Assembly (NCBI GenBank): GCA_963854735.1
Contig: OY978101.1
Coordinates: 1,302,001 to 1,366,000 of the forward strand
DNA length: 64,000 nucleotides
Reading direction: 5' to 3'
Origin: Marvania coccoides
Taxonomy: Eukaryota; Chlorophyta; Trebouxiophyceae; Chlorellales; Chlorellaceae
Below are positions 20,375 through 31,800 of this stretch, one piece after another. Within the stretch, counting starts at the first letter, position 1. The number at the start of each line of letters is the position of its first letter. Position numbers and translations under genes: made by a program. Below the pieces are notes generated by a model. The model made no database searches. It was given only the letters and a program-made list of their open reading frames with translations, and was not told where the DNA came from.

Positions 20375-21646
20375 ATGAACGATGGCGCTGGGCCCAGCAA
20401 GCCTCGGGGTGAAAAAGGTGTTCGCGATGATGCCGATCGCATCGCCGAGCCTCCTGGAAATATCGCCGAGATCGCTAAGTACGTCTCCAAGTTCCGCAAT
20501 GAGTGCGAGCGCACCAACGGGGCTGGCCTGCTGCTTTACAAGAGAACCCCCCACTTCGAGACCACCATCGCCGACTTAAAAGTGTGCTTGGCCATAGCAA
20601 AGCAGCAGGGACAGGAGCGCGAGCAGCTGCTGGGCGACCTGAACGACAAACAAGAACAGCTGAAGACCCAAAAACAGGCGCTGGACGATGCCAAAGCCTG
20701 CTTCAACAAGCAGAGGCTTGTGTTGGGAAACGACCTCCCCAATCCAGGCCTGCAGCATTACGTTGACACCCTCACCACCAAGCAAAGGAGCTTGGAGGAC
20801 GAGGTTACTGCCATCCGCGCAAAGCTGGAGAACTTTGACGTCCCGCAGGTCCGCAGAGCCGGCCTGGGGGTTGTTGAAGACACCGAGGCTTTTGAGGACG
20901 CTGAAGATCACCTGGGGGAGGGCGGTGCGAGCAGCGATGAGGGAGGCGGCGATGAGGAGAGGCAGGATGCATCCGCCTTCCCCAAGCGGCTGCGCGACCC
21001 TCGGCCCATCGATTACAACGACGACAAGCCGCTCCCCAGCACGGATGATGATGATGTGGTGCTGAACAAGCAATCTTGCAAGCGCAAGGAAGCTTCGACG
21101 CCCATCTCCGGTTCCCTTGTCGCAAAAAGTTCCTCCAGCGACAATATTGCCGCGGCCGCTGAATTGTACAACGCCGCGCTGCAGCGTGGGTTTGCGGATG
21201 ACATCGATTACGACTTCAAAGGGACGAAGGCTTCCTACCCGTGCATCAAGCGCGACGCTGCCTACCTGGCGTTCACCGACAAGGGCCCGACTCTGATCGG
21301 CAACCAGACCATGATCATGAAACTCAACCCGACCCGGGTGCAGCTGAAAGTGTTCGAAGACGGCAGCGTCATGCCGATTGATGCCACCATCGCCGACGAA
21401 ATCCACGTGTTCAGCGATAAAAGCCCGAACATCCTCATTTTCGTGCCGCACAACCATTTCACGGGGCCCGGCATGTTCTCCGCAAAGCTGCCTGAAGTCA
21501 CGCATCGCTTCACCCTGCCACTGAACGCGCGCCATACAGGCTGGGGACAATTTTACGTGGAGTATACGCGCCTGAACAGCCTGGATTTTTCGTGGAAAGA
21601 CAAGTTTCCCAAGAGCAAGAAGCAGAGGGTTGAAACGGCTGCCTGA
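20375..21646 (+). CDS. Intronless protein of unknown function with coiled coil (423 aa)
   Basis: One continuous 423-codon frame, in contrast to its multi-exon neighbours. Residues 1-50 are polar; about 65-155 form a Gln/Lys/Leu-rich coiled coil (IAKQQGQEREQLLGDLNDKQ onward); 165-250 are acidic and disordered with an EGGASSDEGGGDEE patch and a KRK-type basic cluster. The C-terminal 150 residues look folded: KASYPCIKRDAAYLAFTDKG, HVFSDKSPNILIFVPHNHF, TGPGMFSAKLPEVTHRF, GWGQFYVEYTRL. The nuclear-signal-like KSKKQRVE ends the protein. No family is recognised. Possible origins include a retrocopy or capture from a mobile element or virus. The codon usage is like the GC-rich exons nearby, so recent transfer is not indicated. 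Confidence 0.8.
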   Translation: MNDGAGPSKPRGEKGVRDDADRIAEPPGNIAEIAKYVSKFRNECERTNGAGLLLYKRTPHFETTIADLKVCLAIAKQQGQEREQLLGDLNDKQEQLKTQKQALDDAKACFNKQRLVLGNDLPNPGLQHYVDTLTTKQRSLEDEVTAIRAKLENFDVPQVRRAGLGVVEDTEAFEDAEDHLGEGGASSDEGGGDEERQDASAFPKRLRDPRPIDYNDDKPLPSTDDDDVVLNKQSCKRKEASTPISGSLVAKSSSSDNIAAAAELYNAALQRGFADDIDYDFKGTKASYPCIKRDAAYLAFTDKGPTLIGNQTMIMKLNPTRVQLKVFEDGSVMPIDATIADEIHVFSDKSPNILIFVPHNHFTGPGMFSAKLPEVTHRFTLPLNARHTGWGQFYVEYTRLNSLDFSWKDKFPKSKKQRVETAA

Positions 21647-22148
21647 GGGATGCAGCAGAATGCCTGGTTTGGGGTGTGTTTAAAAAAATGAACAACATAG
21701 ATCCTTCGTTTTCGTCTATATATAATAATAAAATTGGCGCTTTTCTCTTTTGTTTTCATAGTATATCCTTGTCGAGAGTTTCAGCAATGCAGCGTTTTGT
21801 GATTTGTCATTCCGCCTTTTTTATTTCACTGACACTTTGTTATTTATTCATTTATTTATTTGACCCCATGTAAACCTTGTATAGAACCAAATCGCCAATC
21901 AAATCAAATCAAACCAAGTCGTTTTCCGTCCAGCTCCCAGCAGATCCTCTGTGCCGCTCCTCGCTCGCTAAACCATGTTTTTAGTATGAAGTACTGGGCT
22001 TCCAAACCGTTATGCAGGCATCATTTACAAACTGAAACTGAAATGCTATATATTTATTTCAAAACCGTTTATGCACGCAATCGTTCATTCATCAAGCAAG
22101 GCAGGGTTCTCCGTGCATACGTGAGTGGAACTCTTTTCTCCCTTCTTG
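21647..22148. other. Convergent spacer
   Basis: AT-rich 3' flanks of the intronless gene and the Ser-rich secreted-protein gene; a TTTATT-rich stretch lies near 21840-21862. No gene seen. Confidence 0.5.
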
Positions 22149-23987
22149 CTACACGTTACGGCGGCGGCGGCGGGCCTCTCCATCGCCCCCGCGGCAGCAG
22201 CTGCCGCACACGTTGAACGCCACAGTTAGGCAGGGGTCGCCGCCGCCGGCCTCGTTCCGCCCCGGCTCCTCGCGCGCACACTGCTCGCAGGCCACCCGGT
22301 TGCACGTGGACGCATTCAGGTTGTAGTAGTTTGGGGCTTGGGGGTTCATGAAAGGGTACGCGCGCCCCACAAAGTCGGTGCACGCTTCTTCTACGGGGGT
22401 GTCGGTGGAATCCTCGTCCCAACAGGTCTCCCCCGGCTGGCTGCCTGCCTCGCTGCAGTCGGTGTGATGCGTGGCCCCCACTGTGACTGCTGTGGTAAGG
22501 CCCACCCCGGGGCCGGAGTCCATAGTGGATTGAACGTCAGCCAGGCTGTCCTCATCGGCGAGCTCTTTGAAGTCATCAACGGCGGCGTTCATGGTCAGGG
22601 TGGCCTCCATGTACCTACCTGTGGTCACCCCACCAGCCGACGCAGCTCATCCACGCTCTGACCCCCACGAACGGCGTCATCAATGGCGGCAGCGCTTTTG
22701 TATCTGTTTTAGAAAAAGGGAAGGGATGGGGGGAACGGTAGTATTCAGACGTCAACAACAGAAACTTATCCAAAATGAGCTTCCATGCGGTCGCTCTATT
22801 GCTTAGAGACGTTGAAGGTTAGAAATAAAATACAACAAAAACACCCAGAACAACACTCACCTGCGTGCAAGCGTGATGGCGCCATACAGCAGGTCCAGAA
22901 ACGCCTTATCGGCGGTGGCTTCAGCCTGGGTGATGGCCGCCTGCAGGTACTGCAGGTTGGCGCAGATGGCGCGCTGCTTCTCGATGAACTCCAGGCACTC
23001 CGGGTCCAGCGACGATTCGTACCCCCCACAGTACACGTTGGCGGGGTCCCACTGCCGGACGCAATCTTCCAGGCGGGAGGTGAGGGGCGCCAGGACCATG
23101 ATGTCCAGCAGCGCCCGGCTGCCCGCCTCCCCCGCCTCCACCGCCAGCCCCGTGCCAATCTCGGGCCCGAACGCCAGCGTTGCACCCGGGGTGATGACTG
23201 CAGCGGAGAGGATGCCAAAGGCAGAGGAAAGCCCTGCGGAGAGCGCCGCGGAGTCGGCTTCCAGGAACGGCTTGAGGTCATCGTAGGAGATGTCGCCGGC
23301 CTCCACGGAGCGAATGAGCTCCAGCGCGGCGCGAGCGCCCTCCCGCTGCACAGTCAAGGGCTCGGATCCCACCTCTTGCGCTGCCTCGTCCACGGTGGTT
23401 TGCGCCGTGGAAGGCAGGGCATACTCCTTAGAGGGCAATGAGGGGCGCGAGGCAGCATTGGAAGAAGAAGAAGATGGGGACGAGGCCTCGGAGGAAACGA
23501 AGGAGGAGGTACCGGTGCTGGAGGCCGAGGTAGCAGCATAGGCGGCAGCGGAAGCAGAAGAAGGGGAGGAGGAAGAGCCGGCTTCGGCATCGGTGGAGGG
23601 CAGCACGACCAGCGGGTTGGTGCATTGACGGCGCAGGCACTCGGCCAGCAGGAGAAACGCGGCGCGCCACTCTTCCACGGCGGCGGCGGGGTCGATGGCG
23701 ATGTGGTCCTTCCCGCCCAGGATGCGGAAGAAATTTAGAATCTCTCCCGGGGCGCCCACGGTGCCGGCGGCGGACACCGAGGAGATGAGAATGAGGTAGT
23801 CGTTGAAATTGGTGGAAGGAGTCCAGCTGGGATGCTGCTGCACGCAGGCGGCGCAGCCGTCGTCGTCGAAGCCGGTACCGTTTTTCAGCAGGGAAGATAG
23901 AATGGAGCGGGGGAAGGGAGGCTGCTGCGCGTGCAGGCCAGGCAGGAGACTGATCAAGGTGATGCAAAGCACCAGGGCGGGCGACAT
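22149..23987 (-). CDS. Secreted Ser-rich protein with Cys-rich C-terminus, unknown family
   Basis: Exon 1 is 22861-23987 and exon 2 starts at 22703; exon 3 is about 22149-22618. The short intron between exons 2 and 3 is not certain: donors giving exon 2 ends at 22669 or 22663 both restore frame. The start gives a signal peptide (MSPALVLCITLISLLPGLHA), and an upstream in-frame codon is not ATG. The mature chain has a globular part with a CAAC pair, a mucin-like Ser/Ala/Thr linker of about 60 residues, a helical region (GARAALELIRSVEAGDISYD), a small Cys motif (RLEDCVRQWDPANVYCGGYE), and a terminal Cys-rich block (CNRVACEQCAREEPG, NVCGSCC). Likely extracellular or cell-wall associated; function unknown. 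Total about 543-545 aa. Confidence 0.65.
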
Positions 23988-24197
23988 GCTGTTTTTTAAT
24001 ACTAATGTTGTGAAGTTCAAAAAATTATTGAGGGCTTTGGACACCTCTTTAAAGAGCTTGTTTGGTTAATTATCAGCGCCACTAGTCAGGGTTTTGTTGA
24101 CTGGTGTAAACAAGAATATTCATTAATGCATTTGAATTAATAACGAAATCAGGTTCCCCATTTGTTTGCAGCCAACTACCGAGGGCCACTTTTGTCC

Positions 24198-24945
24198 TTC
24201 TACATACATACATACATTACAGGTTTAAAGTCCGCACAAAGAAGCAACTAAGGCAACATAGCAGACTGGCACCGAAGTGCAAGCAGAAATAATAATAATA
24301 AATTGATGAATGAAAATGAGAATAAAGAAAGACCAAAGAAAAACCAACCGCTAAATGAAACAGAGAAAAGAATAACAAAGGAAAAGAGAAGAGAAGCTTA
24401 TATCCAACCACGCAGCTTCTCGTACTCGCCAGCGTCATGGCTGGCTTTAATGAAAGAAGCAACCTGCTTCGGAGCTTGCTGCAGAAACTGAAAAAGATTC
24501 GGGGGAGAAGAAGGGGAAGAGGAAGAAGAAGATGGCGCGTCAGGGAATAAAGATGGGTAGGATGCACGCATTGCTACCAAAGAAGGGCATGTGCAATGAA
24601 AAACCATGTGCTCTTCGTCCTCGCAAGAACCAGAAGCACACAAGCGGCATGTCCGCTGCGAATGCGGCCGCCCAACGTAGCGCCCCGTCTCCACCCCAAG
24701 ATGATGCGAGCTGCAGCGGAATCTTGCCAAAGAGACCCGCCGCAGAACCGAAAGGACAGAAGAAAGGTACGGCTGCAAAATATAAGAACAAATTGTGGTA
24801 TCACCGCCTCGAATTGTTGCCTTGTAAAAGTCAGTTTTCGTCCCCGATTGTTGACGGTAAAAATCCATGTAGCGTCGGCGCATGGCCGCCTCTGCCAGCC
24901 TGGCCCCCTCTCCCAAATTTCGGAGCTTTTAAACCGTTACGTAGG
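24198..24945 (-). mobile_element. 5'-truncated LINE (non-LTR retrotransposon) remnant
   Basis: The minus strand holds only the far 3' end of a LINE. The coding frame (24398-24937) is cut by a stop where homology should continue upstream, so reverse transcriptase and endonuclease are missing. The 3' end carries a TTATTATTATT stretch and finishes in TGTAATGTATGTATGTATGT, the short tandem tail typical of several LINE clades. No target-site duplication could be identified. It is dead on arrival in form and is inserted between two minus-strand genes. Confidence 0.75.
24398..24937 (-). pseudogene. C-terminal zinc-binding (zf-RVT) end of a LINE ORF2
   Basis: About 180 codons remain. They contain the conserved post-RT region LARFRCSSHHLGVETGRYVG and a CRLCASGSCEDEEHMVFHC zinc motif (C-x2-C-x9-H-x4-C), as found at the C-terminus of plant and algal LINE polyproteins. 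There is no start codon in the element and the upstream polyprotein is absent, so this cannot make a functional element protein. Confidence 0.8.
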
Positions 24946-25355
24946 TATATACAATGAAAATTAAATGAAAGATTGAAACTGTTTCTGTAAGCGTTCATTG
25001 GAGCCGGAGCCGGGCGGGGTTGAACAGCCACAACATTTGTCGTACATACGCAGAATTAACAAGATTCGTCATTCATTTCTGCATCTTCACACTGCACTGC
25101 GCACTATGGCACAAAAACGGGTACTAAACACAAGTAAAAACATCGACGCTGAGCATCACGCTGAATTAAAATCGACGCTACGGAATGAAATTAGGAACAA
25201 TTTGAGCAATGGCAGTATGCATGCTTCAAAATCAACTCAAGCCAATAAGCTCGCTACACGGGTTTCTCTACAACAGCCAGCTCCTTCCAAAGCAGCTCGG
25301 GACTCCCGCTTGAAGCGGGCATTTTCCTCTCCAAAGAGAGGTAAATTCCTTTGTT
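24946..25355. other. Spacer between LINE remnant and LanC-like gene
   Basis: Probably the 3' UTR of the LanC-like gene plus the insertion flank. A plus-strand frame is open across it and into the antisense of the LanC gene, but it is a shadow with no homology signal. Confidence 0.5.
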
Positions 25356-27199
25356 TCATGCAGCGGACGATTCCAGCTCAAAAAGCGGAAATGCAGCGCC
25401 GCTGGGGCGCAGCAGGTCCGCGTACAGGCACGCCGCTGCCGCCTGGCCCTCGAACAAGGAGCGAGGGTGGTCTGGCGTGCGTGCCCCGCGCTGGAACTCC
25501 TCGCTCTGCATGAACTCGGCAAACTGCAGCGCCCGGTGCAGCCATTTGTCGTCTTTGGTGGTTTTGTAGAGCCTGAGCAGCGCGTAGGCGTTGCCAGAGA
25601 TGCCGTGGCACGCACCAGGCCCCTTGCGCAGAAGCCCCCGCGCCCAAACCACCTCTCCCGCCCTCTCCGCTGCCTCCAGAAAGCGCTGCTCGCCCAGCAC
25701 AGTGTAGGCTTGCGAAAAGAGAAACACAGCCCCAGGGGCGCCATGGCACCTACAAAAAAAAGTAACATCGAGTAGTGTCAATTCTTAACTAAAAAACTAA
25801 AAAATATGCGGCAAAATTTGGTTCCTCACCAGTGGCACAGCGGCTCCTTGTCGCGGAACGGCCCCATGCGGGTGGGCCAGAAGCCGCAAGCTGCTGGGTG
25901 TCCTTGGCTGTCAACTTCCAGTGAGAGGACGTAGTCAAGGGCCCCCTTGATGCGGATCATAGAGTGGGGGATTGCGTCCAGAATGGGCGCAGGCACATGC
26001 AGCAGCGTGTACAGAATGCCTGCAATTAAATTAATTCCCAGCTGAAAAACAACAACAAGATTCGCCGTGTTTTTTAATTACTTATAGAACGCACCCATGG
26101 AGCCGTGAGCAGCGCCCAGGTAGTCTGCGCCGTGCCACTGCCACCACAGCGGCGAATCACATCCGCCCTCTGCCTCCCTCTTCTCTTTAGCTTGTCGGTG
26201 GCCCGATTGGAGTATTGCTGCCGCCACTCTCTCCACCTGCGGCAATTTCGATTCATTCCACAAACAATAGATGAAATGCAGGCATTTGGGAAGCATATTA
26301 AGCTGACAGAGCACGAGGTACAGGAGAAGATAGTCCAAGACGAAAGAGAAGCGTCTCACCGTGCCGTTGTGAATCATGCGCCCGCCTTCCCCGCTCTCCC
26401 CGAAGCCCTGGTCCAGCTGCAGCGCACCCATGAGGAACCCCGCGCGGCCGTACAAGAACTCGTCCTCATGGCAGGCGGCGCTGGCTGCGACAGCTGCGTG
26501 TTTTTCAAACTGCCGCAGCTGGCGCTCTGCCTCAGCATGCATGTCGGCCTGGTCGCCGGAGCCCAGGTTGGCGGCGGTTTTGGCGCACAGCGCTGCCACT
26601 GCGTGGGCCCCTGCCTCTCCAAAAATTAGCGACCATGGGACGCCGCTGGGCTGAGCATAGTGCTGGTGGAGGGCGGAAAAAGCGAGCTCAGCGCCTGTGC
26701 GGGCGAGGTCAGGGGCGTTGGGGAGCTGTGAAACAACCTCAGGGACGCGGAGGACATGATGCAGGGTATACGCGATGCCGGACCTGCCTGAAAATTGAAA
26801 TTGAGAGTGGGGTGGAAAATTAGTTGTATTAAATAATTGAAGGCGTTCGTTTAGAAAATAGAAAAGGGAAGAAGGAAAATAGCTGTAAAAAGTAGGCCAA
26901 CTTTGAAATCAACATTTGGTGGACTACAGCGCGACTTTGGAGTCGGACACCGAGAGGTTTTCTCTCAAATCAACAAAATTCTTTCGAAACCAAAATTCGT
27001 TACCTGTGTACGCCGATGGTCTGCGAAATTCACGGCTGTCGGGGCTCGAGATTACGAACTCCAAGCTCTTTCGCAGGTGCGAGAGCATCCTCGGGGCCTC
27101 GATGAGAGGGATTGCCCCAGGAAAATGCTCTGGAAGCTTATTTCTAAAGTGGCGCGAGGCCACCATCTCGTGTCCTGTGAGCGTCTGCATACAGAACAT
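25356..27199 (-). CDS. LanC-like protein (LANCL/GCL family)
   Basis: Exons 27004-27199, 26360-26787, 26095-26236, 25830-26019 and 25356-25749 give 449 aa. Eukaryotic LanC-like proteins are zinc-dependent alpha/alpha toroids that add glutathione to dehydroamino acids; plant members were described as GCR2-like proteins. Toroid repeats with GxxG turns are plain: GIAYTLHHVL, CHEDEFLYGRAG, AAHGSMGILYTLLHVP, and the zinc site HWCHGAPGAVFLFSQAY (first Cys) with ACHGISGNAYALLRLYKTT (second Cys and His). The family ending RTPDHPRSLFEGQAA...FPLFELE is also present. Length fits LANCL1 (about 400 aa). The start at 27199 gives an N-terminus containing RHFRNKLPEHFP, like the RxFPNP of LANCL; a second ATG 33 bases in is possible. 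Confidence 0.92.
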
Positions 27200-27656
27200 T
27201 TAAAGTTTCCAACCTCAACTAGAGCAGGAAAAAAAAAATAGAGTCTATCGATTATTGCTGACGTGGAGCGCGCCATTTTCCCCCGGAGGAAAGTCAGGTG
27301 TGGGCAGTTCAAGACAACGAACAGCGCCATGCTGGCTTCCAAAACACGGTTCCCTTCAAAATGACTGAGTCCTGCGAGCGATCTTCGGCATCGGAGGCGT
27401 TGCAATGCCTCCACCTTCATTATTATTATTATTCTTATTATATTGCATATTGGGCATATGAAAAAATTGTAATTATTATATTCAACACAAGAAGCCTATG
27501 GAAAGATGAACCACTGAAATGATGTTTTAATTCCCCGTTTACCGAGATTAAATTAATGAATAAAAAAAACTAGCGACCCTTCTATTTCCGTCGATTACAA
27601 ATGTGGACGGGCATGCAAAGCGCTTCTCAAGATGAGAATTTAATGAAAAAAAATAA
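27200..27656. other. Spacer upstream of the LanC-like gene
   Basis: Holds the promoter and 5' UTR of the LanC-like gene and the 3' end of the tRNA-binding protein gene, both minus strand. ATTATT microsatellite at about 27419-27440. ORFs across it are unconvincing. Confidence 0.5.
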
Positions 27657-28448
27657 TCAGCTAATCGTCGACCCATCAGGCATGCCTGGCGCCATCACCG
27701 TGGCGCTCTCACTCGCCAACGGCTTCCCGTCAAAGCATGCCGCCCCTCCCTTCACCGCCAGCCCCGCCACAATCTTCCGCCAATGATCGCCCTTCAGCGC
27801 CTTGGGAAACGCCGCCACGTCGGGCGCAGCCCCACCCTCGATCCGCAGCAGCTCCCCAGGCGCCGCCGCTGCATCTGGGACCAGCGGCTTCACCGCAACT
27901 CCAGCTGCCTGCGCCCCTTCAGGTACGGATGCAGCCAAAATCATGCCGGAAGACAGCTCCCCCGCCAGTTTCGCGGGCTTGAGGTTGAGCACCGCCGCCA
28001 CGGTGGCGCCCTGCAGCTCCTCGGCGGTTACGTACTTACGCAGCCCTGCCACAATTTGTCGGGTTTCACCGCCGCCGATGTCCAGCTGCGTGATGAACAG
28101 CTTTTCACTGTTGGGGTGCTCAGCGACGGACAGCACGCGGGCCACCACGATGTGCGCCTTGGCAAAGAGGTCAGGACTCTCTACACCTGCACCGCCAGCC
28201 GCCGCTTTTGGGGCTTTAGCGGGCTTTGCTGGCTTGGGAGCAGCGGCAGAGTCAGGCTGGGCGTTGTCAGGCTTTGGTGCTCTGGTCTTGGGGGCACGGG
28301 CGGGTTTAGTTGGCGCAGGCGCAGCGGCAATAGGAACGGCTGTGGGCGCTGCGACGGCGGCGCTCGCGAATGCACCACTCTGCAGCTGGCGGATGAGGTT
28401 GTCGATACCTGCGATCGCATTTATGAGCGACAACGATGTCGTCTCCAT
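27657..28448 (-). CDS. tRNA-binding protein, EMAPII/ARC1 (AIMP1-like)
   Basis: Single exon, 263 aa. The C-terminal 165 residues are an OB-fold tRNA-binding domain with EMAPII-type extension: HIVVARVLSVAEHPNSEKLF, IVAGLRKYVTAEELQGATVA and the family hallmark LNLKPAKLAGELSSGMILAAS (compare NLKPAKMRGVxSxxMxxCAS). Such proteins bind the elbow of tRNA and act as cofactors of aminoacyl-tRNA synthetases. The N-terminal 25 residues are helical and a Lys/Pro/Ala-rich linker (residues 45-95) joins the two parts, as in ARC1. No synthetase catalytic part is present. It shares a 394-base divergent spacer with the TMCO4 gene. Confidence 0.9.
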   Translation of the reverse strand: METTSLSLINAIAGIDNLIRQLQSGAFASAAVAAPTAVPIAAAPAPTKPARAPKTRAPKPDNAQPDSAAAPKPAKPAKAPKAAAGGAGVESPDLFAKAHIVVARVLSVAEHPNSEKLFITQLDIGGGETRQIVAGLRKYVTAEELQGATVAAVLNLKPAKLAGELSSGMILAASVPEGAQAAGVAVKPLVPDAAAAPGELLRIEGGAAPDVAAFPKALKGDHWRKIVAGLAVKGGAACFDGKPLASESATVMAPGMPDGSTIS

Positions 28449-28842
28449 TTCTCTTCGATGATTTGAAATGTATAGAAGGTGAGAAAATTGTTGGATTTGA
28501 AATAAAAACAACAATGGATGGATGGGCGTGGCTTAATAACAGGTACAATGTGGCTTCTGAAACTATGTTATATTATAATGAATATAAATCGGTTTCCTTT
28601 TGATTTGCAGAATTTTTTCCAACCCTTGGTTTTTTTTTAAACTTCAGCAGCGCACGACCGGGAATACGAGGTTAGGCGTTTGCCGACTCATTGTAAAACA
28701 CAAAAAAACACGTGTTCATCGTCTCAATCGTCTAAACGTCCGCCTCTCAGTCTGCTGTTAGATCGATCGAATTTCTCTGACATACAAAAAGTTCCGAGAA
28801 TTTGGCCTCCAATGACACGCCCTTGAGCCCAAACACGCCAAT
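28449..28842. promoter_or_regulatory. Bidirectional promoter region: tRNA-binding protein / TMCO4-like
   Basis: 394 bases between divergent start codons, AT-rich on both sides with no ORF of interest. Confidence 0.5.
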
Positions 28843-31800
28843 ATGAACGAGCTTGAGGAGGCGGAGCGCTACTCGATCGGCGGTCTGTTCACTCTCGCCT
28901 TGCATTCTGCCGCTGCCCAAGCTGACGCTCACGGCGCCGCAGCCTGCGCCAGCAGCAACTGCTGGGGGTGAGACTTCTGCACTGACGATGAAGCTAAAAT
29001 TCTTAAATTTCAACCTTTTTGGAGCTGTTATACATGATCCCCCTCAGAAAACCACAATTTTGTTTCGCTCACTGACATTTTTTCATTTTTTCTCTTTTCA
29101 ATGCTCCCAAAACGTTCTTCTTTCTCCCTGCAGAGAACCGGATGAGGACGCAACACTGGTTGTACGAGAGCCCCCGCAGCCAGGCGCCACAGACGGCGAA
29201 CCTGACCCGTTTTGGGGGCGAGACTTGGTGGCCAGCGGGGGATTACTGGATGCAGTGTTTTATCAACTTGGCCTGCCTACTTTCAAATGGGCGGGGCTCA
29301 AAGCGCTGCCCAGCGTGGCTCCCACCAGCGACAGCGCCGCGTTCCGCTCCGCGGTGCGCTCCCTCATCGCCGTGTTGGACGAAGAGCTCGCGGAATCGAT
29401 GCCGGCAATCAACCGTAGCGGCGGCGGCAGCGCGAGTCCTAAAGCGCGGCAAGTAGAAACGCACGATGAGCTGTGGGAGGGGCTGCTGGACAGCTCTGAT
29501 GAGGACGAGGAGTTTCAGCGGGACGTGCAATGGGAACGGACGCTGGAAGAGCGGCAAATGGCGGCAGCGGCAGCGGCCGAGCGGGAAGGCGGCGCCACGG
29601 CGAGTCCTGAGGCGCAGCAGGCGCTGCTGGAGATATCTAGCCCGCGCATGAGGCTGCACGACAGCCGCCGCAGCGCGGACTACGCGGCGTTCGCTGCCCA
29701 GCTGGAGGAGCTGACGCTGGAGGTCACGCTGGAGGTCACAGCGGAGGAGGAGCTGAAAAAGGCTGCCGCCGCCGCCGCTGCTGGTACTTCTGGAGGCACC
29801 GCTGCGAAGCGGCCATCACCAGCAGAAGCAGGAGGCGTTTCTGAATACGATAAGGACGAGTCGCCGTGCTCCCCACTCCCGCAGAAATCCAGCAGCGGCA
29901 ATTCTCTGCGGGCGGAACGGCACGAGTCCCCCATCGCTCTCGCAGCGCTGTGGGAGCTGCTGCAGTGCTGCATCGGGGCGGTGTCCGCCGTGGAGGAGGC
30001 CGCCAAGGCTGCAGCGAAGGAGGAGGGCCAAAACGCAGACCTCTCCAGCCACTGGCTGCTAAAACGCCAAGGCCCGCCGCCGTTGATTCGATTCTACGAC
30101 GCCCGCGCCCGCGTGGCGCTGGGGATGGTCTCCCTGTGGCTGCAGATCCCCCCGCACAAGCTCACCACGCTTGAAGTTCTGTTGGGCTCCGATAAAGCGC
30201 CGGCAGCGATGCGGCTCAGCCGCGGCGGCGCCGGCGACGCCAACAAGCCTGGCACGGACCGCTACCGGTACCTGAAGGTGGGGCTGGCTGCGGTGGGCGG
30301 CGGCGCGTTGTTTGCGGTGACTGGCGGGCTGGCAGCGCCTGCCATTGCGGCGGGAGTTGGCAGTCTGTTGGGCGTGGTTCCCGGCGCCGGGGCAGCAGCT
30401 GGGGTGGTGGCGGGCTTCATGTCGACGCAGGTGGGCGTTGCGGCGGTGACCACCACCATGGCTACCGCTGGCGCCGCCACCACTGGGTCAAAAATGGCCT
30501 ACCGCACCGCTGAAGTAAAAGACTTCGGTTTCGTGGAGTTGAAGGTGGGACCGGCCAAAGAGATGGCGGGCTTGCCGGCGGTGGCGGAGCCACAGGTGCT
30601 GCGCGACTCCCCTGAGACGGGGTCACCCGACCGTGGGCATCTGCTCAGCATGCCTAGCAGCAGGAGAACCCCACCGCCGCCGCCAGCGCTTGGCGGAAAT
30701 AACGGTGGGATGGGGAGGCGGACGCCTAGCGGGGTGAGCATGGCCAAGTCCAGTCGCAGCGGCAGCGAGGCCTCGTTGGCTGGGGAGGGGCCAGAGAGCA
30801 GCGGTTGGAAATCGTGGTGGGGGAAGAAAGAAATCGAGGAAGACAACGCTTTGCTGCAGGCCCCGTTGCGGCCGGTGCGCGCGGGCGAGGGCATAAAGCT
30901 GTCCACGCTGATCGGGGTGAGTAAATCCTTTTTGATGATTATTTTTTAAAATTTAAATAATAACTATTGGTTTCTGATGTTGTTCTTACTCTGCATTTCT
31001 ATCCCTTCTTCTCCTGCAGATCAGCGGGTGGATCTCTGCGCCAGAGGACTACACCCTGCCGTGGTGCCGCTTGGATGCCCCCGCCTCTGACAAATTTGCG
31101 CTGGTGGTGAGTACTTGCTTATTATTATTGTTTCTACCGTCAGAAATAGTACACCTGCCAAACTTACCCCCTCGATTATCACTCACGTCCTGCAGTGGTG
31201 CGTGTCGGAGCTGCAAGCGCTGAATTCAGCGCTGGGCGGGCTGCTGGCCAAGGGCGCGGCAGGCCAGGCCGCCCGGCTGAGCATCACCCACCTGGCAGGG
31301 GGCGCGCTGGTCACCGCGCTAGGGCCCACCGTCATTCTGGGCGCGGCTGCGGGGCTCCTGATCGAAAACGCGTGGACGGTGGCGCTGGACAGGGCAGACA
31401 AGGCGGGCAAGCTGCTGGCCCACGTGCTGATGTCTGGAGGCGCAGGCGGCCGCCCAGTGGTGAGCGTTTCAGCTTTTTTCCATTCATATATATATTCATA
31501 TAAGATCGTGGTTTCCTCACTGCTGAGTTTTCATTATTTTATTTTGCAGACGCTGGTGTCTCACTCCATGGGCGCTCGCCTGGCGTTCTCGTGCCTGCTG
31601 GAGCTGTACCGGTGCGGCGCGCGCGGGCTGGTGCAGGACGTGGTCCTTCTGGGCGCCACCGTGGCGGCGCAGGCGCCGGAACGGTGGCGGATGGCCCGTC
31701 GGGCGGTGGCAGGGCGCATGGTGAACTGCTACTCCCGCAACGACTGGCTGCTGAGCGTGATGTTCTGGCAGGCGGCGGGGCTGGCGCCGGTGGAGGTGGA

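Noticed and set aside
20576..21550. 324-codon antisense ORF opposite the intronless gene
   Set aside because: Shadow of a GC-rich coding exon; the sense frame has coiled-coil and folded segments, a proper ATG and 3' flank.
24998..25513. 171-codon plus-strand ORF overlapping the end of the LanC-like gene
   Set aside because: Half of it is antisense to the well-supported LanC exon and the remainder has no coding signature.
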